Shown: positions 53,496 through 60,859 of the stretch, piece after piece
How the letters are laid out: every line of letters starts with the position of its first letter
How positions within the stretch are numbered: position 1 is the stretch's first letter
DNA from: VBDM01 sp049802235
GTDB lineage: Bacteria > Pseudomonadota > Gammaproteobacteria > Burkholderiales > SG8-39
Assembly (NCBI GenBank): GCA_049802235.1
Contig: JBARMB010000051.1
Span: forward strand, 21,746 to 85,745
Reading direction: 5' to 3'
DNA length: 64,000 bases
Translations under genes and position numbers: made by a program
Notes under the pieces: model-generated
Databases searched by the model: none
What the model saw: the letters and a program-made list of their open reading frames with translations, nothing else
Told to the model about the DNA's origin: nothing

Positions 53496-54356
53496 CTAAT
53501 TCCGGGACGGCAAGCTGCGCCGTGCCACCACGCCCGTTATCCACTTCACCGAGTTCCGGGCGCGCTCGGCGACCATGGGCAGCGGCAGATTGCGGTAATC
53601 GTCGCTGAATACCTCGAAACTGTAGTCTCCGCGATAACCCATTGCGTCGACCCGACGCACCAGCTCACGCAGTTCCGCGCTGTGCACGCCTTCCCCTGGA
53701 AAGACCCGATAATGGCGGGCGGTGTCGATGCGGTCCTCGGGCGACCCGGTCTCCTGCCACAGAAAATCGGATAGCTGCACCAGGAAAATCTTCTCCGGGT
53801 CGATAGAGTCAAGCCCCTCGAGTTCGGACTTGTTCGCCAGCATGTGAAAGGAATCCAGGCACAGACCAAGATTGGCCCGGTCGGCCTGCTGGACGATGTC
53901 CCAGGCTTGCGGGAACTCGTTCACGTAACGGCCCCAGGAAAGCGCCTCGTAGGCGATGCGGATGCCATGGGGAACGGCCAGCATGGCGAGTTTGCGCAGG
54001 TCCTTTACCAGCAGTTCCGCATCGCCTTTCGCGTGGGCGGAGGTGGAGGAGCAGGCAAGTAAAACATCGGCACCCAGAGCGCGACACATCTGGATCATGG
54101 CTTTGGCCATGTCCACCTTGTGGGCGTGCAGATGGCCCGACAGCCCCTCGAAGTCGCGCAGCACCTGAAAGCCGGTCACGCGCAACCCGCTGGCGCGGAC
54201 CGCTGCGATGGCCGCGCTTTCTCCGTCGGGATGTCCGACGATGTCGCCGGCGTTCAGCATGATCTGCGTGAAACCGCCGCCTCGCACCGCGCGCAGCTTG
54301 GCCTCCAGCGGGCCGGCCAGCGTGATGGTGTCCATACCGAAGTGGTCGAGGTTCAC
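53496..54356 (-). CDS. 3-dehydroshikimate dehydratase-like TIM-barrel protein (QuiC N-domain type)
   Basis: I place the start at a GTG read from 54356 that overlaps the upstream stop as GTGA, giving 286 residues starting MNLDHFGMDTITLAGPLEAKL. It is a sugar phosphate isomerase/epimerase-type barrel. A metal-binding set is visible: Glu near 137 (RIAYEALSWG), Asp and His near 168-171 (CLDSFHM), Gln near 194 (LVQLSD) and Glu near 248 (FEVFS). Such enzymes convert dehydroshikimate to protocatechuate. In many bacteria this domain is fused to an HPPD-like domain; here the second domain is the separate upstream gene. An ATG at 54335 is also possible. Confidence 0.8.
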   Translation of the reverse strand: MNLDHFGMDTITLAGPLEAKLRAVRGGGFTQIMLNAGDIVGHPDGESAAIAAVRASGLRVTGFQVLRDFEGLSGHLHAHKVDMAKAMIQMCRALGADVLLACSSTSAHAKGDAELLVKDLRKLAMLAVPHGIRIAYEALSWGRYVNEFPQAWDIVQQADRANLGLCLDSFHMLANKSELEGLDSIDPEKIFLVQLSDFLWQETGSPEDRIDTARHYRVFPGEGVHSAELRELVRRVDAMGYRGDYSFEVFSDDYRNLPLPMVAERARNSVKWITGVVARRSLPSRN

Positions 54357-55228
54357 GGCTGCAAATGACTGACGACCAATTCGAACGTGACGCCGCCCAG
54401 GTAAACCTGGGTCAGGGCTCCCTTGTCGCTGGGTTGTATCGGTCCCCGGTCGATGAAGACAATGCCGCGCTCCTTCAGCGCGCGCGTCGCGGCGGGGACG
54501 TCGGGCGCGCCCAATCCCGCTCGCACCAGCCCCTCGTTCCAATGGATGTCCTCCGCGCCGGGCGGCGGTTCGACCAGTTGCAGGTAGAAACTGTGGCAGG
54601 GGCTTTCCAGCAGAGTGCCCTTGGGCAGCACGCCGAAATACTGTCCTTCGGGCAGCTCGGTGAAGCCGAACAGGTTTTCGTAAAAATTCAGCCAGTCGTT
54701 GGTGCGGTCGCTGCCAATGGCTTGCACGATGCCGAACCAGTGCAGGCCGGCCACCGCCGGCGGCTTCTGGAGCGCGCCGGGAATGGGAACGAAGTCCACG
54801 TCGTAGATGGAAAAATCGCGATAGCGATCGACAAAATGAATCAGGCTGTCGCCCACGCCGTGAATGCCGGGAATGGTGAGTTCCATGGCGGCGGCGCGGG
54901 TGGGCATTTCCCATGCGCCGAGGTCCAGCGCCCGCTTGTGCGCGTAGGCAGCGTCGCGGACGCGAAAGGCCACGGCCGCCAGCGTGGGCGAACTGCCCGG
55001 CGCGGCAAGGCCGGGAAGCGCGTCGGGATGGGCGTTCACGATCAGGTTCATGGCGCCCTGGCGATACAGCGTCACCTCGCGGGAGCGGTGACGGGCCACT
55101 GCATGAAAACCCATTTTTTCCAGCAGCGCCCCGAACTCCTGGGGCTTGGAGGTGGCGTACTCGACGAACTCGATGCCATCCATGCCAAGCGGATTGGACG
55201 GTTCGGGGTTTCGCTCATCAGCGGACAT
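54353..55228 (-). CDS. VOC/HPPD-like protein coupled to the dehydroshikimate dehydratase
   Basis: The ATG at 55228 has a perfect GGAGGT and gives 291 residues. The sequence shows the 4-hydroxyphenylpyruvate dioxygenase family layout: NPLGMDGIEFVEYA, FVDRYRDFSIYDVDFVP and AGLHWFGIVQ (first metal His), with the final Glu in VTFELVVS. At the position of the second metal His the protein reads GLVRAGLG, so that ligand appears to be Arg. It is therefore unlikely to be a true HPPD. It corresponds to the C-terminal half of fused QuiC-type dehydratases and is translationally coupled to the TIM-barrel gene. Confidence 0.78.
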   Translation of the reverse strand: MSADERNPEPSNPLGMDGIEFVEYATSKPQEFGALLEKMGFHAVARHRSREVTLYRQGAMNLIVNAHPDALPGLAAPGSSPTLAAVAFRVRDAAYAHKRALDLGAWEMPTRAAAMELTIPGIHGVGDSLIHFVDRYRDFSIYDVDFVPIPGALQKPPAVAGLHWFGIVQAIGSDRTNDWLNFYENLFGFTELPEGQYFGVLPKGTLLESPCHSFYLQLVEPPPGAEDIHWNEGLVRAGLGAPDVPAATRALKERGIVFIDRGPIQPSDKGALTQVYLGGVTFELVVSHLQP

Positions 55229-55297
55229 CGTGACCTCCGGTTTTTTGCTTCGCGGCAATCCTGCCTCTGGCCTGCGCGCGTGAAAATTGACGAAGCC

Positions 55298-55321
55298 GTT
55301 AATATAAACTTACAATTTTGT
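55298..55321. promoter_or_regulatory. AT-rich divergent promoter/operator region
   Basis: Between the divergent HPPD-like and TetR genes lie GTTAATATAAAC (55298-55309), which is nearly its own reverse complement, and ACAATTTTGT (55312-55321) with 4-bp arms. Both are in a short AT-rich island within GC-rich DNA. They are candidates for the TetR operator and the two promoters. Confidence 0.4.
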
Positions 55322-55342
55322 TAATTCAAGGGACGCCTTGCG

Positions 55343-56068
55343 ATGAAACTGCAGACGAGGGAGGAGGGTGCTTTTCGCGCGCGCCGGGCGCCGGCGTCCG
55401 CGCACACGGCCGCCATGCGCAAGCCAAAGGACCCGGTCGCCAACCGGGCGAGCATCGTGCGCGCGGCCATCGACGAGTTCGCATCGCGGGGATTCAAGGG
55501 CGCCAGCATGGACGCCATCGCGGCGAGGACACGCACCACCCGCGCCATGATCAACTACTACTTCGGCAGCAAGGAAAAAATCTATATCGCCGTGCTTGAA
55601 CACGTGTACGCGCAGATCCGCCAGGCCGAAAGCCTGCTCGATCTCGAACACCTGCCGCCCGCCGACGCGATCCGCCGCATCGTGCAGTTCACCTTCGACT
55701 ACTACCTCGCCAATCAGGGTTTCGTGCGGCTCGTCGTGGCCGAGAATCAGGCGCAGGGCCGCCATCTGAAAAAATCCAGCGCCATGCGGTCTCTCAACCG
55801 GCCCATCATCGAAACGCTGGCGCGGGTTATCGAGCGCGGCCAGGCCGAGGGCGAGTTCCGCGCCGGCGTGGATCCCATCGAAGTGCACATGACCATGGTT
55901 GCGCTCGGCATGTTCAACGTCACCAACCAGTACACCTTCGGCGCGATTTTCCAGCGCGGCATGGGCAACCGTGGCGACGTGGCGCACCGCCGCCAAATGG
56001 TCGTTGACGTGGTGCTCGCCTATCTCCTGCGTGGAAAGCCGGCCGGCGCTAAGCGGAAGGCGAAATGA
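55343..56068 (+). CDS. TetR-family transcriptional regulator
   Basis: The 241-residue protein has a basic N-terminal tail, then a TetR helix-turn-helix (SMDAIAARTRTTRAMINYYFG, about 55-75) and a helical ligand domain with IVQFTFDYYLANQGFVRL. It overlaps the DctQ start by 4 bp, so it is the first gene of the TRAP operon and probably autoregulates it and the divergent dehydratase pair. An ATG at 55415 would give a more standard N-terminus. Confidence 0.88.
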   Translation: MKLQTREEGAFRARRAPASAHTAAMRKPKDPVANRASIVRAAIDEFASRGFKGASMDAIAARTRTTRAMINYYFGSKEKIYIAVLEHVYAQIRQAESLLDLEHLPPADAIRRIVQFTFDYYLANQGFVRLVVAENQAQGRHLKKSSAMRSLNRPIIETLARVIERGQAEGEFRAGVDPIEVHMTMVALGMFNVTNQYTFGAIFQRGMGNRGDVAHRRQMVVDVVLAYLLRGKPAGAKRKAK

Positions 56069-56655
56069 AGCGCGCCATCGACGGATTTTTCCGGCTCATC
56101 GAGATGCTCATGGCCGCGTTCCTGGCGCTTATGGTGGTCATGGTGTTCGGCAACGTTGTGCTGCGCTACGGCTTTAACTCCGGCATTGTCGCTTCCGATG
56201 AAGTGTCGCGCTGGTTGTTTCTGTGGGTGACCTTTCTCGGCGCGGTGATCGCGCTGAGGGAGCACACCCATCTGGGAACGGACTTCCTGATTTCGCGCCT
56301 GCCCGCGGCGGGAAAGAAAGTCTGTCTGGTACTGGGCCATCTGCTCATGCTCTACGTTACCTGGCTGGTGTTCTCCGGCGCGCTGACGCAGGTGCGCATC
56401 AATCTGCACGTTGAGGCTCCGGTGACGGGCGCCTCGATGGCTTTGGTCTATGGCACGGGCGTGGTGTTTGCCGTGATCGCGGCGCTGCTGCTGCTGGGCG
56501 ATCTGTGGCGGCTGCTGACCGGACAACTCGCGGAGGCCGACTTGGTCATGATCAAGGAGACGGAGGAGAAAGACGAGATCGACGCGCTGCAGGCTACGCT
56601 GGAGGCGGAGAAGGCCGGCGCAGATAAATCCCCGCGCCGCCGAGGCGCGCCATGA
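56065..56655 (+). CDS. TRAP transporter small permease (DctQ)
   Basis: The 196-residue protein has four membrane segments and the DctQ signature SRWLFLWVTFLGAVIALREHTHLG near residues 50-75. The C-terminal 50 residues are charged and cytoplasmic (EETEEKDEIDALQATLEAEK). The ATG overlaps the TetR stop, and the end overlaps DctM by 4 bp. Confidence 0.9.
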   Translation: MKRAIDGFFRLIEMLMAAFLALMVVMVFGNVVLRYGFNSGIVASDEVSRWLFLWVTFLGAVIALREHTHLGTDFLISRLPAAGKKVCLVLGHLLMLYVTWLVFSGALTQVRINLHVEAPVTGASMALVYGTGVVFAVIAALLLLGDLWRLLTGQLAEADLVMIKETEEKDEIDALQATLEAEKAGADKSPRRRGAP

Positions 56656-57932
56656 CCATTGCGGTCTTTCTCGGCTCGCTGCTCGGCGCCATGGCGCTCG
56701 GCATTCCCATCGCCTACGCCCTGCTGGTCAGCGGCATGGCGCTGATGTGGCAATTGCACCTGTTCGATCCGCAGATCCTGGCGCAGAACCTCATCGAAGG
56801 CGCGAACAGCTTTCCGCTGCTGGCGGTGCCTTTCTTCCTGCTGGCGGGCGAGATCATGAATGTCGGCGGACTGTCGCGGCGCATCGTCAACCTGGCGCTG
56901 GCGGTGATCGGGCATGTCAGGGGCGGTCTGGGCTATGTGACCATCATCGCGGCCTGCCTGCTCGCCTCCCTGTCAGGTTCGGCGGTAGCTGACGCCGCAG
57001 CGCTCACCGCACTGTTGCTGCCGATGATGGTCAATGCCGGGCATGGAAGGGCGCGCTCCGCGGGCCTGATCGCCGCCGGTGGCATCATCGCCCCCATCAT
57101 CCCGCCTTCCATCGGCTTCGTGATTTTCGGCGTCGCCGCCAACGTATCCATCACCCGGCTGTTCCTGGCGGGCATCGTGCCGGGCCTTTTGATCGGCGCA
57201 TCCTTGTGGGCCACTTGGTGGTGGCTTGGCCGCAAGGAGCAACACCCGCTGCCTCCGCGCAAATCGCCGGCGGAAATAGGGCGCGCGTTGCGCGAATCGA
57301 CCTGGGCGCTGGTGCTGCCGCTTATCATCCTGGTCGGGCTGCGCTTCGGGGTATTCACTCCGACCGAGGCGGCGGTCGTGGCGGCGGTGTACGCGCTGTT
57401 CGTCGCCACCGTGGTCTACCGGGAGTTGAAGTTCTCGCAGATATTGGGCGTCTTCGTCGGCGCCGCGAAAACCACCGCGGTCATCATGTTCCTGGTCGCC
57501 GCGGCGATGGTTACCTCCTGGCTCATCACCGTCGCCAGGATACCGGATGAAATGATCAGCTTGCTCGAACCCTTCATGGGCAATCAACTCCTGCTGATGA
57601 TCGCCATCATGGTGCTGGTCATGGCGGTGGGTACGGCCATGGACATGACGCCTACCATTCTCATCATGACCCCCGTGCTGATGCCGGTGGTCAAGGCCGC
57701 CGGCATCGACCCGGTGTATTTCGGAGTGCTGTTCATCATCAACAATGCCATCGGCCTGATAACGCCCCCAGTCGGTACGGTGCTCAACACCGTGGCCGGC
57801 GTGGGCCGTATCAAGATGGACGAAGTCACACGGGGAATGCTGCCTTTCATGTGGGCCGAATTCGCAATGATGTTTCTGATGGTGCTGTTTCCGCCGCTTG
57901 TCACCGTACCCGCAAGATGGTTCACCAATTAA
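56652..57932 (+). CDS. TRAP transporter large permease (DctM)
   Basis: The 426-residue protein has about 12 membrane segments. Family motifs include NSFPLLAVPFFLLAGEIMN, SGSAVADAAALTALLLPMM, GIIAPIIPPSIGFVIFG and INNAIGLITPPVGTVLN. It forms the sodium-driven symporter with DctQ and overlaps it by 4 bp. Confidence 0.94.
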   Translation: MTIAVFLGSLLGAMALGIPIAYALLVSGMALMWQLHLFDPQILAQNLIEGANSFPLLAVPFFLLAGEIMNVGGLSRRIVNLALAVIGHVRGGLGYVTIIAACLLASLSGSAVADAAALTALLLPMMVNAGHGRARSAGLIAAGGIIAPIIPPSIGFVIFGVAANVSITRLFLAGIVPGLLIGASLWATWWWLGRKEQHPLPPRKSPAEIGRALRESTWALVLPLIILVGLRFGVFTPTEAAVVAAVYALFVATVVYRELKFSQILGVFVGAAKTTAVIMFLVAAAMVTSWLITVARIPDEMISLLEPFMGNQLLLMIAIMVLVMAVGTAMDMTPTILIMTPVLMPVVKAAGIDPVYFGVLFIINNAIGLITPPVGTVLNTVAGVGRIKMDEVTRGMLPFMWAEFAMMFLMVLFPPLVTVPARWFTN

Positions 57933-57949
57933 TTAAAGAAGGAAAGTCG

Positions 57950-58942
57950 ATGAAACCGCTCAAAGCCCTGCTGTTGATTTTTGCGCTCATGTTTGCGTCC
58001 AGCATCCTGGCCCAGGAGAGAACGTTCAAGTTCGCCACTCAGAACCCCAAGGGCCATCCGCTGGTCACGGGTATGGAAAAGTTCGCCGAGATCGTGGCCG
58101 CCAAGAGCGGCGGAAAAATGAAAGTCGATCTGTTTCCCGGCGGCGTGCTGGGCAGCGACCAGGCGAATGTGTCCGCCTTGCAAGGGGGCACGCTCGACAT
58201 GGTGGTGCTGAATTCCGGCATCCTCGCATCCCAGGTCAAGCAGTTCGGTATCTACGACTTCCCCTTCATGTTCGCCAACCCGAGAGAGGCCGACACGGTG
58301 GTGGATGGGCCGTTTGGCAAGAAGCTTCATCAGATGCTGGAGGAGAAGGGTATCGTCGGGCTCGCATACTGGGAACTGGGCTTTCGCAACATCACCAACA
58401 GCAAGCGCCCAATCACCAAGGTCGAGGACATCGCCGGTCTGAAGTTGCGGGTGATTCCCAATGCGATCAACATCGACTGGGTGAAGGCGCTCGACGCCAA
58501 CCCGACGCCGCTGCCTTTCCCCGAGCTGTATGCGGCGCTGGACCAGAAGGCCATCGACGGCGAGGAAAACCCCAATTCCGTTATCCTCGCGAACAAGTTT
58601 TACGAAGTGCAAAAGTACGTGGCCCTCACCAATCATCAATACAACCCGCAGTCCCTTATTTTCAGCAGGAAGGTATGGGACACGCTCAGCGGCGACGAGC
58701 GCAAAATCCTCGGCGATGCCGCGGTCGAGGCCGGTAAATTCCAGCGCCAGGTGTCGCGCAGCGCGGCTAGCGCAGCCCTGGAAAACCTGAAAAAAAACGG
58801 CATGCAGGTGACGGAATTGTCGCCCGCGGAGATCAACAAGTTCCGCGACAAGATGAAACCCGTGATCGCCAAGAATGCCTCGATCGTTGGGGAGGACACG
58901 GTCAGGGACATCCAGGTCGAACTGGCCAAGATCCGCAAGTGA
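57950..58942 (+). CDS. TRAP transporter substrate-binding protein (DctP)
   Basis: The ATG at 57950 follows AAGAAGGAAAG and gives 330 residues with a signal peptide ending ASSILAQ. The mature protein has the DctP fold, including the conserved Arg of the carboxylate site in GLKLRVIPNAIN near residue 165 and the ALDQKAIDGEENP stretch. The neighbours point to an acid such as quinate or shikimate as ligand; this is inference. Confidence 0.9.
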   Translation: MKPLKALLLIFALMFASSILAQERTFKFATQNPKGHPLVTGMEKFAEIVAAKSGGKMKVDLFPGGVLGSDQANVSALQGGTLDMVVLNSGILASQVKQFGIYDFPFMFANPREADTVVDGPFGKKLHQMLEEKGIVGLAYWELGFRNITNSKRPITKVEDIAGLKLRVIPNAINIDWVKALDANPTPLPFPELYAALDQKAIDGEENPNSVILANKFYEVQKYVALTNHQYNPQSLIFSRKVWDTLSGDERKILGDAAVEAGKFQRQVSRSAASAALENLKKNGMQVTELSPAEINKFRDKMKPVIAKNASIVGEDTVRDIQVELAKIRK

Positions 58943-59790
58943 CGGCGCGGCCCTCCTTTCTTTGCGGTCTGATCGGGGCGGGCATCCAGGGTTCATCCTC
59001 GCCCGCCCTGCATGAAGAAGAAGGAGAGCGCCTTGGTCTGCGTCTTATCTATCGCAGGATCGATCTCGATGAGCTGAAGCTCGGGCCCGAGGCCCTGTCC
59101 GAGTTGCTGATCGCCGCAGAGCACATGGGTTTCGCGGGACTCAACATCACCTACCCCTGCAAACAACTCGTCATTCCCCTGCTCGACGAACTGTCCGAGG
59201 AGGCGCGTGCGGTGGGCGCCGTGAACACCGTGGTCTTGAAGGGCGGCCGGCGCATTGGCCACAACACCGATCTGGCGGGCTTCGCCGCGGGCTTTCGCCG
59301 CGCCTTGCCGGGCGCGAAGCTGGAGCGTGTCGTGCTGCTGGGCGCGGGGGGCGCGGGCGCGGCAGTGGCGAGCGCCGCGCTGCGGCTGGGCGTGAAACAG
59401 CTCGCCATTTTTGATCTCGATCCTTCCCGATCAGAGGAACTGGCGGGCCGGCTGGGTTGCAACGCGCTGCCCGGCACCGATCTCGCGGCCGCCATGGCCT
59501 CGGCCGACGGCCTTATTCATTGCACGCCCACCGGGATGGACAAGCATCCCGGGCTGCCACTGCCGGCGGACTTCATCCAGTCCTCGCACTGGGTATCCGA
59601 GATCGTGTACTTCCCGCTGGAGACAGAACTGCTGCGCGTGGCGCGTGCCAAGGGCTGCCGCACCGCAGATGGCAGCGGCATGGTGGTTTTCCAAGCCGCA
59701 GACGCTTTTCGGCTCTTTACCGGATTGGAACCGGATGCGGAACGCATGCTGCGGCATTTCTGGTCAATTTGTGCGGGAACAGCGACTTGA
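58939..59790 (+). CDS. Quinate/shikimate dehydrogenase-like protein, NAD-type (AroE paralogue 2)
   Basis: A GTG at 58939 overlaps the DctP stop as GTGA and gives 283 residues. The substrate site is QGSSSPALHE near residue 20, the catalytic Lys in NITYPCKQ near 73 and the catalytic Asp in HNTDLAGF near 110. After GAGGAGAA the strand ends IFDLDPSRSE: an acidic residue replaces the NRT motif of NADP enzymes, as in NAD-dependent quinate/shikimate dehydrogenases. Gene context (TRAP importer, dehydroshikimate dehydratase) supports a catabolic role. Confidence 0.85.
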   Translation: MTARPSFLCGLIGAGIQGSSSPALHEEEGERLGLRLIYRRIDLDELKLGPEALSELLIAAEHMGFAGLNITYPCKQLVIPLLDELSEEARAVGAVNTVVLKGGRRIGHNTDLAGFAAGFRRALPGAKLERVVLLGAGGAGAAVASAALRLGVKQLAIFDLDPSRSEELAGRLGCNALPGTDLAAAMASADGLIHCTPTGMDKHPGLPLPADFIQSSHWVSEIVYFPLETELLRVARAKGCRTADGSGMVVFQAADAFRLFTGLEPDAERMLRHFWSICAGTAT

Positions 59791-59791
59791 A

Positions 59792-60052
59792 TCAATGATT
59801 CGAATCGCCGAGGTCAACCTCAGCCTTATCGCCAGTGGCGAAAGCGCGGGCGATGAGATCGACCTTCTGGTCGTTGATCTCGGAGATGAAATCGTGCGCT
59901 CCTTCGACAGTCAGCTCGGGAAGATGTGGCCTGCTCTCCGCCGTGACCGTCCCGCGCGCCTTGTTGAAGTACTCGATGGACATCTTCGTCACGATGCCGC
60001 GATAGCCGGGGCAGCGGCGTTGCGTACGGATAGGAAAATCAACCCCACTCAT
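59792..60052 (-). pseudogene. Fragment of a hotdog-fold (DUF4442-like) gene
   Basis: The central part YRGIVTKMSIEYFNKARGTV resembles the middle of DUF4442/thioesterase-like hotdog proteins, which are normally about 150 residues. Here only about 60 residues of that type remain, with an unrelated N-terminus and an abrupt end. It lies convergent to and 2 bp from the AroE paralogue. The family match is by eye, so the call is tentative. Confidence 0.45.
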
Positions 60053-60195
60053 TTTCTGTCCTTTGGCAGTAACGGCATTCTTGTCCTAGGTCCGCTGGAG
60101 CCCCACGCGCTTTTCGAATAACCAAGTAGACACCAACCGGCAAACCATACGAGCGCGCACGCAATCAGCGCGATTGCCAATGTTTTAGTGCTCAT
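60049..60195 (-). CDS. Small single-helix membrane protein, hypothetical
   Basis: An ATG at 60195 opens 48 codons starting MSTKTLAIALIACALVWFAG, with one membrane helix and a basic tail ending LLPKDRK. The stop overlaps the start of the hotdog fragment. There is no recognised family. It could be a genuine small protein or debris at the islet edge. Confidence 0.35.
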   Translation of the reverse strand: MSTKTLAIALIACALVWFAGWCLLGYSKSAWGSSGPRTRMPLLPKDRK

Positions 60196-60576
60196 TGGCC
60201 GATTTTCGGGGAGAAATATCTGTTCATCTGCCCCTTCGCATCCCATGCATTTGTGCGAATGCCGGGAACAACAGGCGGAGAATCCTGCATGCCACAGTAG
60301 GTGAAAACTCCGCACCGTAATGACCGCTTTGGGTCGAAAGCGGCCGTTGAATCTTCTCAATATCAGCGGATCGACAACTCCTGCACAGGTGACGTGAGTC
60401 CCACCGAATCAGTCTCGTGCACATTGATCTGCTCACTCACGCGATTTTTCAGCCTGGTGCTGGACTGGTAGCGCCCAATCCAGCTATCGATTGAACTTGC
60501 CAGCAGTTTGGAAACTTCAGAACTTCTGAGAGGACAAATGTGGCTCGTGTGAATTCTTCGAGCCTCGCGTCCGAAA
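60196..60576. other. Gene-free debris region at the right end of the islet
   Basis: These 381 bases hold no coding frame I can support. They include a palindromic element at 60319-60348 and otherwise AT-richer, unstructured DNA. Short minus-strand frames (for example one ending at 60224) have no recognisable features. Confidence 0.5.
60319..60348. repeat. Palindromic element
   Basis: AATGACCGCTTT and AAAGCGGCCGTT flank a GGGTCG loop and match as an inverted repeat at 10 of 12 positions. From memory, similar palindromes with a CCGCTTT-GGGTCG core occur scattered in proteobacterial intergenic DNA; this was not checked. Confidence 0.55.
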
Positions 60577-60614
60577 CTTGGGAAGCTGCCGTTCTACCAT
60601 TGAACTACACCCGC
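60577..60614 (-). repeat. Partial tRNA-Gly(CCC): 38-bp 5' half
   Basis: The sequence is identical to tRNA-Gly from its first base to one base past the anticodon loop, then identity stops abruptly. It cannot form a tRNA. It is in the same orientation as the intact gene 7371 bp away and marks the right boundary of the islet. Confidence 0.93.
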
Positions 60615-60625
60615 ATGGTAAGATG

Positions 60626-60653
60626 ATTTTACCGGCTCCCACCCGGGTTTCAA
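60626..60653 (-). promoter_or_regulatory. Relict tRNA promoter
   Basis: On the minus strand TTGAAA (60648-60653) and TAAAAT (60626-60631) are separated by 16 bp and point into the tRNA fragment, ending 11 bp before its 5' end. This is a better promoter than that of the intact tRNA, so this side may be the original chromosomal 5' end of the gene. The -35 lies 3 bp from the thiS start. Confidence 0.6.
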
Positions 60654-60655
60654 AG

Positions 60656-60859
60656 ATGATCCAGCTCTCCGTCAACGGTCAACCGCAACGCATCGAACCC
60701 GGCGCCGACGTCGCACGGCTGCTCGAGTCGCTCGAACTCGCCGGCAAGCGCGTGGCGGTGGAGCGAAACGGCGAGATCGTGCCGCGCAGCCGCTATGCCG
60801 GGACCCGGCTGACGGACGGCGACCGGCTCGAGATCGTCGTCGCGGTGGGAGGCGGCTGA
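60656..60859 (+). CDS. thiS: Thiamine biosynthesis sulfur carrier ThiS
   Basis: The 67-residue ubiquitin-like protein starts MIQLSVNGQPQRIEPGAD and ends VVAVGGG, with the C-terminal Gly-Gly that is thiocarboxylated to donate sulfur for the thiazole ring. It overlaps thiG by one base (TGATG). Confidence 0.95.
   Translation: MIQLSVNGQPQRIEPGADVARLLESLELAGKRVAVERNGEIVPRSRYAGTRLTDGDRLEIVVAVGGG

Larger units (their letters stand above)
53244..60614. mobile_element. Putative tRNA-Gly-associated genomic islet carrying a quinate/shikimate-type module
   Basis: A 38-bp sequence identical to the 5' half of tRNA-Gly (5' end to just after the anticodon loop) occurs in the tRNA at 53206-53243 and again at 60577-60614, in the same orientation. 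The interval holds the TetR/TRAP/AroE operon, the dehydratase pair and, at the right end, gene fragments. This is the pattern left by integration or recombination at a tRNA. No integrase or transposase is seen inside, so the element is probably not autonomous now. Confidence 0.6.

Noticed and set aside
53244..60576. Integrase or transposase expected within a tRNA-associated island
   Set aside because: Both strands were read between the tRNA copies and no such protein motif was seen.
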